Shown: piece after piece, positions 32,712-40,601 of the stretch
Numbering within the stretch: position 1 is the first letter of the stretch
Layout: each line of letters opens with the position of its first letter
Assembly: GCA_947384055.1 (NCBI GenBank)
Contig: CANDFO010000015.1
Coordinates: 1-42,626, forward strand
Direction of reading: 5' to 3'
Source: an uncultured Flavonifractor sp.
GTDB taxonomy: Bacteria; Bacillota; Clostridia; Oscillospirales; Oscillospiraceae
DNA length: 42,626 nucleotides
Program-made: the position numbers and the translations under genes
The notes under the pieces: generated by a model
Told to the model about the DNA's origin: nothing
Database searches by the model: none
What the model saw: only the letters and a program-made list of their open reading frames with translations

Positions 32712-32923
32712 AGCAGACTGTCGAAAAACTTCCCCCACGGGAGAGCCTCGCAGAGTTTTGCCGCCTTCAGGCGGCAAAATAAAGTCAGAATCGGTCATTT
32801 TCGAGGACATGCGCCTCGAAAATGACACTTCTCGGCCTGCGAGTGTGCCCAAAGGGTGCGCGCAGCAGGCCGTATCCTCTTTGTCGAAAAAGGCCAGAGG
32901 CCTTTTTCGACAGGCTCAAGCGC
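32709..32923 (+). repeat. 3'-end palindromic repeat element, copy C
   Basis: About 215 bp, same orientation as copy B. It begins near CAGACTGTCGAAAAAC and ends in TTTTTCGACAGGCTC, with the same three internal hairpins as copies A and B. A 21-bp exact direct repeat, itself a GC-rich hairpin, flanks it (32691-32711 and 32918-32938). Confidence 0.85.
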
Positions 32924-32941
32924 CCCCTCCGGGGGCGCGGG

Positions 32942-33205
32942 TCAATATTCATAATGTCCTTTGCAGGAGAGGATTTCTATGGTATCATGGTGCAGGCGAT
33001 AGACAATTCGGTGTTCGCCGTTGATGCGGCGGCTCCAGAATCCGCTGAGATCTCCCGTTAACGGTTCCGGCTTGCCGGTTCTGTTGAATGGGTCCCGTCC
33101 GATTTCCTGGAGCAGTCTGTTGATTTTTTTCAGCAGCTTTTTGTCGTCCGCCTGCCACTGGAGGTAATCTTCCCAGCCCTTTTCCCAAAATACCAGCTTA
33201 CTCAT
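32942..33205 (-). CDS. YoeB/Txe-family mRNA interferase toxin
   Basis: 87 residues, the usual size. WEKGWEDYLQWQADDKKLLKKI region, then IGRDPFNRTGKPEPLTGDL (Glu in KPEPL), HRIVYR and the C-terminal SCKGHYEY give the residues expected for the YoeB active site (Glu, Arg, His/Tyr). These toxins cleave mRNA at the ribosome. The ATG overlaps the antitoxin stop by 8 bp (ATGAGTAA), the classic coupled arrangement. The terminator after it has been split by repeat copy C. Confidence 0.93.
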   Translation of the reverse strand: MSKLVFWEKGWEDYLQWQADDKKLLKKINRLLQEIGRDPFNRTGKPEPLTGDLSGFWSRRINGEHRIVYRLHHDTIEILSCKGHYEY

Positions 33206-33476
33206 TGGCCATTGCTTCCAGTTCTTCCATGGTCTTTACGATAAACCTGGGGTTAGGATCGTTGGCGCGTCTGCGCAGCTCATCCATATTGGCCTTTGAA
33301 TAAAAGGGATCGTCGGGGAGGATAGAGAGGGCAAACGGGATTGCGTTTTCACGGACGGCTTTTTTGGCGTAGATGGTAAAGGCAGTGGTCAGATTCATGC
33401 CCAGATTTTGACAGAGAGCTTCAAATTTCTGTTTTAAGTCGGCGTCCATGCGGATGTTAATTGTAGTTTGAGGCAT
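33198..33476 (-). CDS. RelB/DinJ-family antitoxin
   Basis: 92 residues. Ribbon-helix-helix N-terminus (TINIRMDADLKQKFEALCQN, then GMNLTTAFTIYAKKA) and a C-terminal segment rich in Glu/Met typical of toxin-binding tails. Start at ATG 33476 with AAGGAG 10 nt upstream. It is the first gene of the toxin-antitoxin operon; its dimer probably represses the promoter at 33501-33529 through the small inverted repeat there. Confidence 0.93.
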   Translation of the reverse strand: MPQTTINIRMDADLKQKFEALCQNLGMNLTTAFTIYAKKAVRENAIPFALSILPDDPFYSKANMDELRRRANDPNPRFIVKTMEELEAMANE

Positions 33477-33500
33477 AAGAGCATCACTCCTTCTTCGCTT

Positions 33501-33529
33501 AGTATAGCACATTGTGAGGACAATATCAA
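33501..33529 (-). promoter_or_regulatory. Toxin-antitoxin promoter with spacer operator
   Basis: Minus strand TTGATA (33529-33524), 17-nt spacer, TATACT (33506-33501). The spacer contains the inverted repeat ATTGTCCTCACAAT (33524-33511), well placed for autorepression by the DinJ-like antitoxin. It lies 42 bp before the pilD start on the other strand. Confidence 0.75.
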
Positions 33530-33570
33530 CACAAATCATACATAAGATTGACGAGCAAGGGGAGAATGCA

Positions 33571-34356
33571 ATGCCGCCGGGAGAGGATATTATCATAACG
33601 GCCTGGCTGTGTCTCTGGCTGGGAGTCCTGGGGGCCGTGCTGGGGAGCTTTCTGGAGTGCGCGGTGTCCCGCTGGGCGGCGGGGAAGGCGCCCTTCGGGG
33701 GGCGTTCCCGGTGCGACGGGTGCGGGCGCACGCTGGGGGTCCGGGACCTGGTTCCGGTGTTCAGCTGGATATTTCTGCGGGGACGGTGCCGCTTCTGCGG
33801 GGCGCGGATTCCGGCGGCCTGCCTGGGGGCGGAGCTGGCGGGCGCGGGGGCCTTTGTGTGCCTGGGCCTGCGGTTTGGGCTCCGGCCGGAGCTGGGCGAG
33901 TGGCTGATATGGGCGGGGCTTCTGCTGGCGGTGTCTCTGCGGGACTGGGCGGACCGGACCATTCCGGACGGGCTTCTGGCGGCGCTGGCGGCAAACCGGG
34001 CGGTGTGGCTGCTGGTCCTGAGAGAACCATTGGGGGAGGCGCTGACACGCATAGCCCTGGCCTGCGCGGTGCCGGCGGCGCTGCTGGCGCTGGTGCTGGT
34101 GCTGGAGAAGCTCCAGGACCGGGAGGTCATGGGCGGCGGAGATATCAAGCTGCTGTTCGCCCTGGCGCTGTACCTGGACTGGGCGCAGATGCTGCTGGGA
34201 TTGCTGGCGGCATGCCTGCTGGGGCTGCTGGGCGCGGCGCTGGCGGACAAAAAGCGGGGGGCGGCGGTGCCCTTCGGTCCCTTTTTGTCGGCGGGGGCGC
34301 TGGCGGCGGTGTGCTTTGGGGGACCGGTGATCGCGTGGTATACGGGCCTGTTCTGA
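33571..34356 (+). CDS. pilD: Type IV prepilin peptidase
   Basis: 261-residue A24-family aspartic membrane protease that removes prepilin leaders and N-methylates the new end. N-terminal methylase part with two CxxC pairs (CDGCGR and CRFCGAR), catalytic Asp in DWADRTIPDG (about residues 127-136), and the GxGD motif as GGGDIKLLFA (about 188-197); about seven hydrophobic segments. ATG 33571 follows GGGGAG; in-frame sequence from 33514 would overlap the toxin-antitoxin promoter and is not used. It would process the seven pilin-like proteins encoded upstream. Confidence 0.94.
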   Translation: MPPGEDIIITAWLCLWLGVLGAVLGSFLECAVSRWAAGKAPFGGRSRCDGCGRTLGVRDLVPVFSWIFLRGRCRFCGARIPAACLGAELAGAGAFVCLGLRFGLRPELGEWLIWAGLLLAVSLRDWADRTIPDGLLAALAANRAVWLLVLREPLGEALTRIALACAVPAALLALVLVLEKLQDREVMGGGDIKLLFALALYLDWAQMLLGLLAACLLGLLGAALADKKRGAAVPFGPFLSAGALAAVCFGGPVIAWYTGLF

Positions 34357-34434
34357 CGGTGCGGCCGGAGGGCGGCGGATGCCGTTACCGGGCGGCGGTC
34401 CGGAGAGTCTGCCCGGTGCGGAAGCGCGCGGAAA

Positions 34435-34469
34435 TTCTTTTTGGTCCCTTTTCTTGCAGGAAAAAGGAC
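34435..34469 (-). repeat. Hairpin repeat upstream of pilM
   Basis: Read on the minus strand it is GTCCTTTTTCCTGCAAGAAA followed by AGGGACCAAAAAGAA, closely matching the repeat at 28009-28043 after pilB, in opposite orientation. It sits 10 bp before the pilM start. Confidence 0.65.
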
Positions 34470-34479
34470 GGAGGGAGAG

Positions 34480-35448
34480 ATGGGAAAAATGAAGCTGGGA
34501 TTCGACATCGGGAGCAGCAGCCTGAAGGTGGCGGTTGTGCGCGGAAGCGAGGCGCGGGTGGAGGAAGTGCGCCTGCCGGAAAACCTGGTGGACGGAGACG
34601 GCGTGGTGCTGCCCCACGCGTTTGTGCAGTTTTTGAAGCAGACCAAGAAGAAGCTGGGTCTGCCCCGGGGGGCGGCGGCCCTGGCTCTGCCGCCCAGTCA
34701 GGTGATCTGCCGCCTGGTGAACATGCCCAGGATGAACACGGAACAGCTGATGATGAATCTGCCCTATGAGTTTGCGGACTTCATCCAGGGGGCGGCGGAG
34801 CAGTATCACTGCGACTACGCGGTGTGCGAGCCCGCCGAGGGCGACGCAGAGGAGGGCATCCCCATGATGGCCGCCGTAGCCGCCAAGGAGCGGCTGGCGG
34901 AGTATGCGCAGATGTTCGCCCAGGCGGGATTCCGGCTGAAAACCATTCTGCCCCAGGAGATGGCGCTGATCAATCTGACCCAGGCCCGGCAGGGCGGGCA
35001 GTCGGAGTACTTTTTTGTGGACCTGGGCCAGCAGCGCACCCGCATTACGGCCATTTGGCGGGACCGGGTGCAGGCCACGCGGCAGATCGCCCTGGGCGGG
35101 CTGAATCTGGACATGGCCGTGGCCGACGAGCTGGGGGTGGACGCGTTTTTGGCGAATACCTACAAGGCCACCAATTTTCAGGATATTTTGTCCTCACCCG
35201 CCGTGAGAGACCTGTGTGAGCGCATTGCGGTGGAGATTTTAAAGGTGCTGAATTTTTACCAGTTTACATACCGTTCCAGCAGTCTGGGGGGAATCTATCT
35301 GGTGGGCGGCGGGGCGTCCCTGCCCCCGCTGCGCCAGGCGATTGCCAACACTGTGGAGATGGAGCTTTTAGACCCGGCGCTGCTTCTGCCGGGAGAGGGC
35401 GCGGCGGCAGGGGTCTTTGCCGCGGGCGCGGCGATGGGAGGGGTGTAG
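34480..35448 (+). CDS. pilM: Type IV pilus assembly actin-like protein
   Basis: 322 residues, the FtsA/actin-like cytoplasmic component that links PilN to the motor. LGFDIGSSSLKVAVV is the phosphate-1 motif, FFVDLGQQRTRI phosphate-2 and GGIYLVGGGASLPPL the adenosine motif. ATG 34480 has GGAGGGAG just upstream; the frame open from 34441 includes repeat sequence and is not used. The stop is followed after 1 nt by the pilN GTG, so pilMNO form one coupled unit. Confidence 0.92.
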   Translation: MGKMKLGFDIGSSSLKVAVVRGSEARVEEVRLPENLVDGDGVVLPHAFVQFLKQTKKKLGLPRGAAALALPPSQVICRLVNMPRMNTEQLMMNLPYEFADFIQGAAEQYHCDYAVCEPAEGDAEEGIPMMAAVAAKERLAEYAQMFAQAGFRLKTILPQEMALINLTQARQGGQSEYFFVDLGQQRTRITAIWRDRVQATRQIALGGLNLDMAVADELGVDAFLANTYKATNFQDILSSPAVRDLCERIAVEILKVLNFYQFTYRSSSLGGIYLVGGGASLPPLRQAIANTVEMELLDPALLLPGEGAAAGVFAAGAAMGGV

Positions 35449-35449
35449 C

Positions 35450-36004
35450 GTGAAAAAAGAAACGTATCCCTCCAAGCGGAGCATGAACCTCTTCTACAAG
35501 CCCGACCGGACCACCAGGCCCGCCACCATAGCGCTGTATGTGCTCTTTGCCCTGACGGTGCTGCTGGGCCTGTCCAAGGTGCTGGTGTACGACCTGTGGG
35601 TGGAGGTTCAGCAGGCCGAGCGGGGACTGGCGGCGGTGGAGGAGCAGCTCAGCGGCACTATGGCGGAGCTGTCGGATTTTAACGAGGTGCTGGAGCGCTA
35701 CCGCCGCTTTGCCGCCACCGAAGAGGAGCAGGCGCTGATTGACCGCATGGAGGTGCTGGCGCTGCTGGACAGCGCCATCGGCGCCCAGGCGGATATGAAC
35801 AGCATCTCCATCAACGGGGATATGGTGGACGTGCAGTTTTCCGGGGTGAGCCTGGCTCAGACCGCAGAGATTGTCCGCGCGCTGGAGGCGTCCCCCATTG
35901 TGGCGGGAACGGTGGTCAGCACGGCCTCCACCACGGAGAATGACGGGGCGTCGGTGCTGGCCAGCGTCCACATTCAGCTGCAAAAGGAGGAGGCCGCGGA
36001 ATGA
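35450..36004 (+). CDS. pilN: Type IV pilus assembly protein PilN
   Basis: 184 residues. The N-terminal segment contains NLFYKPDR, similar to the conserved INLLP-type PilM-binding peptide; one transmembrane helix (TIALYVLFALTVLLGLSKVLV) and a coiled-coil region (VEVQQAERGLAAVEEQL) are followed by a small periplasm-side ferredoxin-like domain. GTG start at 35450 with a GGGAGG site. Overlaps pilO by 4 bp. The identification rests on gene order as much as sequence. Confidence 0.85.
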   Translation: MKKETYPSKRSMNLFYKPDRTTRPATIALYVLFALTVLLGLSKVLVYDLWVEVQQAERGLAAVEEQLSGTMAELSDFNEVLERYRRFAATEEEQALIDRMEVLALLDSAIGAQADMNSISINGDMVDVQFSGVSLAQTAEIVRALEASPIVAGTVVSTASTTENDGASVLASVHIQLQKEEAAE

Positions 36005-36534
36005 GACGACAACTGACTCCCAGAGAATGGATGCTGCTGGGCGTGCTGTTGATCATTGCGGCAGTCAGCGGCTATGTGCTGCTGTTTTACATGCCCATGA
36101 CGGAGGCCAGGGACAATGCGCTGGCGGAGACGGAGCTCTGCACGGTCCAGCTGGAGGCCGCCCAGCTCCGCCTGGAGGAAAAGCGCCGGATGGAGCGGGA
36201 GCTGGAGGAGATTTTTGCCCGGAATTCTCACCCGCTGAGCCTGGCCCAGTACGACAATCTCCAGCCGGTGATGATGGAGCTGTACCTGGTGCTGTCTGCC
36301 GCCGAGGACTACATGCTGTCCTTCGGCACGGTAAACGCGGAGGACAGCATTGTCCGGCGGAGCATCTCCCTGAGCTTCACTACCGGAAGCTATGAGACGG
36401 CAAAGGGAATTCTCCAGCAGCTTCACGACAGCGCCTACCGCTGCATGGTGGACAGCGTCTCCCTCTCCCTGGGCCGGGAGGGGAGGGGCTCTGTTACAGT
36501 AAACAGCAATATTGTATTCTTTGAATATCAGTAG
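36001..36534 (+). CDS. pilO: Type IV pilus assembly protein PilO
   Basis: 177 residues. Short cytosolic start, one transmembrane helix (WMLLGVLLIIAAVSGYVLLFY), a coiled coil (about residues 40-70) and a C-terminal alpha/beta domain ending in VFFEYQ, as in PilO/GspM-type proteins. It forms a heterodimer with PilN. ATGA overlap with pilN. The locus ends here with a terminator; no pilP or pilQ follows, as expected for a cell without outer membrane. Confidence 0.85.
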   Translation: MRRQLTPREWMLLGVLLIIAAVSGYVLLFYMPMTEARDNALAETELCTVQLEAAQLRLEEKRRMERELEEIFARNSHPLSLAQYDNLQPVMMELYLVLSAAEDYMLSFGTVNAEDSIVRRSISLSFTTGSYETAKGILQQLHDSAYRCMVDSVSLSLGREGRGSVTVNSNIVFFEYQ

Positions 36535-36543
36535 ACCGAAGAA

Positions 36544-36573
36544 AAGCCCCGGAAGGCGTGCCTTCCGGGGCTT
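36544..36573. terminator. Bidirectional terminator between pilO and ricT
   Basis: AAGCCCCGGAAGG (36544-36556) pairs perfectly with CCTTCCGGGGCTT (36561-36573) across a 4-nt loop, between two convergent genes. Confidence 0.85.
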
Positions 36574-36590
36574 CTGCCGTATGGAAAATG

Positions 36591-37748
36591 TCAGGGCTGC
36601 TTGGGCTTGCCCCGGTAGTGCTTCCGGCGGCGGTAAGGGGGCCTGTGGTCGTCTCCGGCGGTCTCCCGGGGTTCCCTGGCAGCGGGAGAGGGCTTGGGCT
36701 TGTCCGGCGGCTGGGGCGCGGCTTTATGCCCTTCACCGGCGGGGGGCGGAAGGTGGCTCCGGCTCCGGTTCCGGCGGGGCTTGGATTTCTCCTCGTCCTC
36801 CGGCGGGCTCCACAGGTGTGTGAGGGCCTGATTGACGCTGCCGGACAGGGTCTTGGGCTCTTCAATGGGCGTCACCTTCCGCAGCTTGGCCAGCTCCTCC
36901 GGCGGCGGGGGGACATAGCCCTCGGGCCGTCGGCCCTTGCCGCTGCGGACTACGCAGATCTCACAGTTATGGAAGCATTTGGGGGTGTCCGGGGCCTCCT
37001 CCAGACGGACCCTCACCTGCTCCCGCAGGAGATTGACCGAGGCCACCGTGCCCACGCCCTCCGGGGTCTCCACAAAGGAGTCCGGCTTGGGCATCCGCTT
37101 GACCGCGTCCTCATAGGCATCCTGCTCATATTTCAGGCAGCACATCAGCCGTCCGCAGGTGCCGGAGATTTTAGTGGGGTTCAGGGAGAGATTCTGAGTT
37201 TTGGCCATCTTAATGGAGACCGGCTGAAACTCGTCCAAAAAAGTGGCGCAGCAGAAGGGCTTGCCGCAGATCCCCAGGCCGCCCAGCATTTTGGCCTCGT
37301 CCCGGACGCCGATTTGCCGCAGCTCGATACGGGTGTGGAACACGCCGGCCAGGTCCTTTACCAGAGCCCGGAAATCCACCCGCCCCTCAGAGGTGAAAAA
37401 GAAGAGAATTTTGTTTCCCTCAAAATTATATTCCACCTCCACCAGCTTCATGTCCAGGCCGTGCTGGGCGATTTTTTCCAGGCAGATGTCAAAGGCTTTG
37501 GCCTCTTTTTCCCGGTTGCGCCGGACGGTCTCCAGGTCCCGCTCGGTGGCGATGCGGACCATGGGACGCAGGGGCTGAACGACGGCGCCGTCCTCCACCA
37601 GCGTGTTGCCTTGGACGCACTCGCCGTACTCAATACCCTTGGAGGTCTCGATAATTACCCCCTGGCCGGCCTCTACCTGGACGCCGCAGGGGTCAAAATA
37701 ATATTGTTTTCCGCCGCTTTTGAAGCGTACGCCAATAATCTCGGTCAT
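36591..37748 (-). CDS. ricT: PSP1-domain protein RicT (YaaT)
   Basis: 385 residues. PSP1 domain with GVRFKSGGKQYYFDP at the start and GICGKPFCCATFL and GTCGRLMCCLKYE (about residues 175-240) as the conserved Cys-rich motifs that hold iron-sulfur clusters in the RicAFT complex. In Bacillus this complex promotes RNase Y-dependent mRNA maturation and the Spo0A phosphorelay. The last about 100 residues are a Pro/Lys/Arg-rich tail not shared by the Bacillus protein, possibly RNA-binding or disordered. 24 bp downstream of holB, the usual neighbour. Confidence 0.93.
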   Translation of the reverse strand: MTEIIGVRFKSGGKQYYFDPCGVQVEAGQGVIIETSKGIEYGECVQGNTLVEDGAVVQPLRPMVRIATERDLETVRRNREKEAKAFDICLEKIAQHGLDMKLVEVEYNFEGNKILFFFTSEGRVDFRALVKDLAGVFHTRIELRQIGVRDEAKMLGGLGICGKPFCCATFLDEFQPVSIKMAKTQNLSLNPTKISGTCGRLMCCLKYEQDAYEDAVKRMPKPDSFVETPEGVGTVASVNLLREQVRVRLEEAPDTPKCFHNCEICVVRSGKGRRPEGYVPPPPEELAKLRKVTPIEEPKTLSGSVNQALTHLWSPPEDEEKSKPRRNRSRSHLPPPAGEGHKAAPQPPDKPKPSPAAREPRETAGDDHRPPYRRRKHYRGKPKQP

Positions 37749-37772
37749 AAAAGCCTCCGTTTTGCCATTTAT

Positions 37773-38777
37773 TCAGTGATGCCGGACAGTCAGCTCCGCT
37801 GTGGCCGCACACAGCCATCCGGTCAAATGCCCCGCGCCTGCATTGGAGCCGCTGGCGGAGCGCAGCTGGTCCAGCTTGTCCGCCAGCCGGGAAAGCTGCC
37901 TGGGAGAGAGTGCTCCGGCGGCCCTGGATACGGCGGCGTATTGGCGGGACTCACACTCCAGCCGTGCGCCCGCGCCGTGCGCCAGGGCGTCCCGCACCAG
38001 GGAAATGGTCTCCTCCAACAGGGCGGTGAGGGTCTCACGCTCCCACTTTTCCAGACCGGCGCACAGCTCCAGCAGCTGCAGCTCATCGCCATCCGACATC
38101 CGCTCCAGCAGGGTCAGGGCAGTTTCCCGGACGGCGCCGCCCGCCGCCGGGTCCTCCTCCAGCAGGGCGCGGGCCCGGCCCAGAATGCCGCCGCACTGGA
38201 TTGCGGCCTGCCGCAATGCCTCCGGAGGCTTATCCGGATAGCGCTCTCTCAGCCAGGCCTCCGCCTCCGGTTCGGCCACGGGGGAGAGGGTGAGAAGCTC
38301 GCACCGGGAGCGCACCGTCTCCAGCAGGGCGGAGGCGTTGTCCGCCAGCAGCAGGAAGGCCCCGTAAGCCGGCCCTTCCTCCAGCAGCTTGAGCATGGCG
38401 TTTTGGGCACTGGTGTTCATGCGCTGGGCATTTTCGATGATATAGACCTTTCGGGGGGCCTCATTGGGACGGATATAGGCGTCGCTCCGCAGAGAACGGA
38501 CCTGGGCCACTGTGATATCCCTGCCGTCGCCACCTGTCCGGACGATGTCCGGGTGAATGCCGCCCATGGCCTTGCGGCAGGCGGCGCAGCGCAGACAGGG
38601 ACGCGGCCCGTCCGTCCGGGAGCACACCAGCGCCGCCGCCAGCAGTCCGGCCAGGGTCCGCTTGCCGCTTCCGGCGGGACCGCAGAGTATGTAGGCGTGG
38701 GAAAGCCCCCGGCGGCCGGTCTCCAGGTTCAGCTGCCGTTTTAACGATTCATTTCCGATCAGCCGCGAGAGCTCCAT
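37773..38777 (-). CDS. holB: DNA polymerase III delta' subunit
   Basis: 334 residues, a clamp-loader AAA+ subunit. Walker A is GPAGSGKRTLAG (about residues 31-42), a zinc-finger segment has CLRCAAC, and KVYIIENAQRMN is the Walker B-like strand; the C-terminal collar domain is helical. ATG 38777 follows GGGGA and fits family N-termini (ELSRLIGNE); the open frame to 38825 overlaps darA and is not used. It lies 25 bp after darA and before ricT, matching the Bacillus order yaaQ-yaaR-holB-yaaT. Confidence 0.93.
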   Translation of the reverse strand: MELSRLIGNESLKRQLNLETGRRGLSHAYILCGPAGSGKRTLAGLLAAALVCSRTDGPRPCLRCAACRKAMGGIHPDIVRTGGDGRDITVAQVRSLRSDAYIRPNEAPRKVYIIENAQRMNTSAQNAMLKLLEEGPAYGAFLLLADNASALLETVRSRCELLTLSPVAEPEAEAWLRERYPDKPPEALRQAAIQCGGILGRARALLEEDPAAGGAVRETALTLLERMSDGDELQLLELCAGLEKWERETLTALLEETISLVRDALAHGAGARLECESRQYAAVSRAAGALSPRQLSRLADKLDQLRSASGSNAGAGHLTGWLCAATAELTVRHH

Positions 38778-38802
38778 AAAGCATGTCCCCTGTGTATCCG
38801 GT

Positions 38803-39126
38803 TTATACCCGCTCAAAGCGCTCAATGTCCACCACGAAAATTGTGGCGCCTCCCACCACCACTTCTACCGGCATACTGGGATAGTACCCGTAACTCATCT
38901 CGGTGGTGGTGGGGATCATCTGCTTGCGGCTGTGTGAGTGCTCGCGGATAATGTCGATGACCGCCTGGACCTTTTCCTCGTCCACGCCGATCAGTATGGT
39001 CACGTTGCCCGCCATGAGAAAGCCGCCGGTAGTGGCCAGCTTGGTGGAAGAGAAGCCCGCCTTGGACAGAGACTGGGTGACGGTGTTTGCGTCGTCATGA
39101 TTGATAATTGCAAGAACCAATTTCAT
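38803..39126 (-). CDS. darA: Cyclic di-AMP receptor, PII-like
   Basis: 107 residues, PstA/DarA (YaaQ) family. MKLVLAIINHDDAN, SKAGFSSTKLATTGGFLMAGN (T-loop side) and TILIGVDEEKV are conserved hallmarks. The trimer binds c-di-AMP; the downstream target is unknown. Ribosome site AAGGAGG before the ATG. First of the darA-holB-ricT group; the 134-bp spacer upstream (39127-39260) shows no gene. Confidence 0.95.
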   Translation of the reverse strand: MKLVLAIINHDDANTVTQSLSKAGFSSTKLATTGGFLMAGNVTILIGVDEEKVQAVIDIIREHSHSRKQMIPTTTEMSYGYYPSMPVEVVVGGATIFVVDIERFERV

Positions 39127-39260
39127 TGCGCTGTCCCTCCTTAAAGACCTGTATTAATACCAGGAGCTGCCGCGGGAGCGAGGGATTTTTGCAGATATGA
39201 CGAAAAAGCTGCGCGCTATGGGACGGCCCGGACCCGTGCGGGGAGATATGGAACAGGCGC

Positions 39261-40601
39261 TCAGAGCAGAGAGGCCAGGATATCTTCCTCCATATTATAA
39301 CCGATCTCCCGAAAATATGCGACAGTTTTTTTCCCGATCCGCTCCCCCGGCGCGACGACGGGGACGCCCGGCGGGTAGGGGGCGATCTGCTGGGCAGAGA
39401 TCCGCCCGGCACAGCGGGACAGAGGGAGGACCTCCCGAGGGGCAAACAGGGCTTCCCGGAGGGAGAGCGCCTGCTCTGGCAGAGGGGGGGGAGGAGGCAT
39501 GGGGGACGCTCCACCGGCGGGCAGGGCGAGCAAGGTGTCCTCCAGGCGCGTCAGGTCCTCCGGGGCGTCCATGCAGGTGGGGATGCACACTAGATGCCCC
39601 CGGTCCGCCATCTCAATGAAGATGCCCTGTCCCTCCAGTGTCTGCCGGGCGGCGAAACCGTCCGGGACGAATACGGTCAGTCGGGTGGGGTCCAGGGGTC
39701 CCAGGGCCTCGGTCAGTGTCGGAAGATGTGTCCGCAAACGGGCAACATCATTTGCCGTCCGGCGGTAGTCTGCCGCGCCCTGCCCCTCCATCCAGCCCCG
39801 GCATAGGTCCAGAGAGGCCATGAGCGCATAAGAGGGGCTGGAGGTGCCGTAGATGCTCCCCACCCGCCGCAGGTCGTGGTGGGCGTACCGCTTTCCCGCC
39901 AGCAGGAGAGCGGTCTGCCCCAGGGCGGGGAGCGTCTTGTGGGCGGAGACCACCGCCAGATCTGCGCAAGACAGGTGGTCAATTCCCAGGAAGGGCAGGT
40001 GCGCCCCGTGCGCCCCGTCTATCACCAGGGTTCCTCCATGCCGGTGGACTGTCTCCGCCAAGGCGGAAATATCCGATAAAATTCCGTAGTAGGTGGGGGA
40101 CGTAATACAAACAGTTTTGATATCCGTGTGGGCCGTCAGAAGAGCGTCTACAGTCTCCGGCTGTATAGCCCCCATGACCCCTGCCTCCGCCAGCCAGGGC
40201 CGGGGGAGATAGACAGGGCGCAGATCCAGCAGGGCCATGGCGTGGTACACCGAGCGGTGGCATCCCCGGTCTGCCAGCACCCGCTCTCCCGGCCGGCAGG
40301 CCAGGGTCAGGGCGCTGTGAATGCCCTGGGTGGAGCCCCCGGTGAGAAAGAGGCAGCGGGGCATATGAAATACCTCCCCCCACAGGTCCTCCGCCGCCCG
40401 GATGGGTCCGTCCCCGGCGAACAGGTCCCCGGTGGGGGTAAGCTCGGTGAAATCCAGGGCCGCGGCACCCTCCAGCCGGGGGGCGAAGGGGAGCTTGCCC
40501 TTGTGCCCCGGCATACACATGCGCAGGGGGGACTGTCCGGCAAAGGACGCCAGAGCGTCATACAGGGGCGTGGGGCCCATGACAGAATGATTATTCCTCA
40601 T
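39261..40601 (-). CDS. Orn/Lys/Arg decarboxylase-family PLP enzyme
   Basis: 446 residues, the short YaaO-like form of the family. MCMPGHKGKLPF, LTPTGDLFAGDGPI, FLTGGSTQGIHSA, DGAHGAHLPF (PLP Asp) and SAHKTLPALGQTALLL (Schiff-base Lys) are the family motifs; the C-terminal third is the small domain. The true substrate of YaaO-type members is uncertain (lysine, arginine or another amino acid). The start at 40601 overlaps the lepA stop; a later ATG at 40580 is possible. In Bacillus this gene also precedes the tmk-yaaQ-yaaR-holB-yaaT group; here tmk and yaaR are missing. Confidence 0.9.
   Translation of the reverse strand: MRNNHSVMGPTPLYDALASFAGQSPLRMCMPGHKGKLPFAPRLEGAAALDFTELTPTGDLFAGDGPIRAAEDLWGEVFHMPRCLFLTGGSTQGIHSALTLACRPGERVLADRGCHRSVYHAMALLDLRPVYLPRPWLAEAGVMGAIQPETVDALLTAHTDIKTVCITSPTYYGILSDISALAETVHRHGGTLVIDGAHGAHLPFLGIDHLSCADLAVVSAHKTLPALGQTALLLAGKRYAHHDLRRVGSIYGTSSPSYALMASLDLCRGWMEGQGAADYRRTANDVARLRTHLPTLTEALGPLDPTRLTVFVPDGFAARQTLEGQGIFIEMADRGHLVCIPTCMDAPEDLTRLEDTLLALPAGGASPMPPPPPLPEQALSLREALFAPREVLPLSRCAGRISAQQIAPYPPGVPVVAPGERIGKKTVAYFREIGYNMEEDILASLL

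Noticed and set aside
12484..32923. The three hairpin elements as a CRISPR array or insertion sequences
   Set aside because: They are dispersed, not arranged as repeat-spacer units, and encode no transposase or cas protein.
33609..34769. Long plus-strand frame overlapping pilD and pilM in another frame
   Set aside because: Gly/Ala/Arg-rich shadow of pilD and pilM, with no ribosome site and no recognisable motifs.
36558..38744. 728-codon plus-strand frame opposite ricT and holB
   Set aside because: Antisense to two conserved genes; composition is that of a shadow frame.
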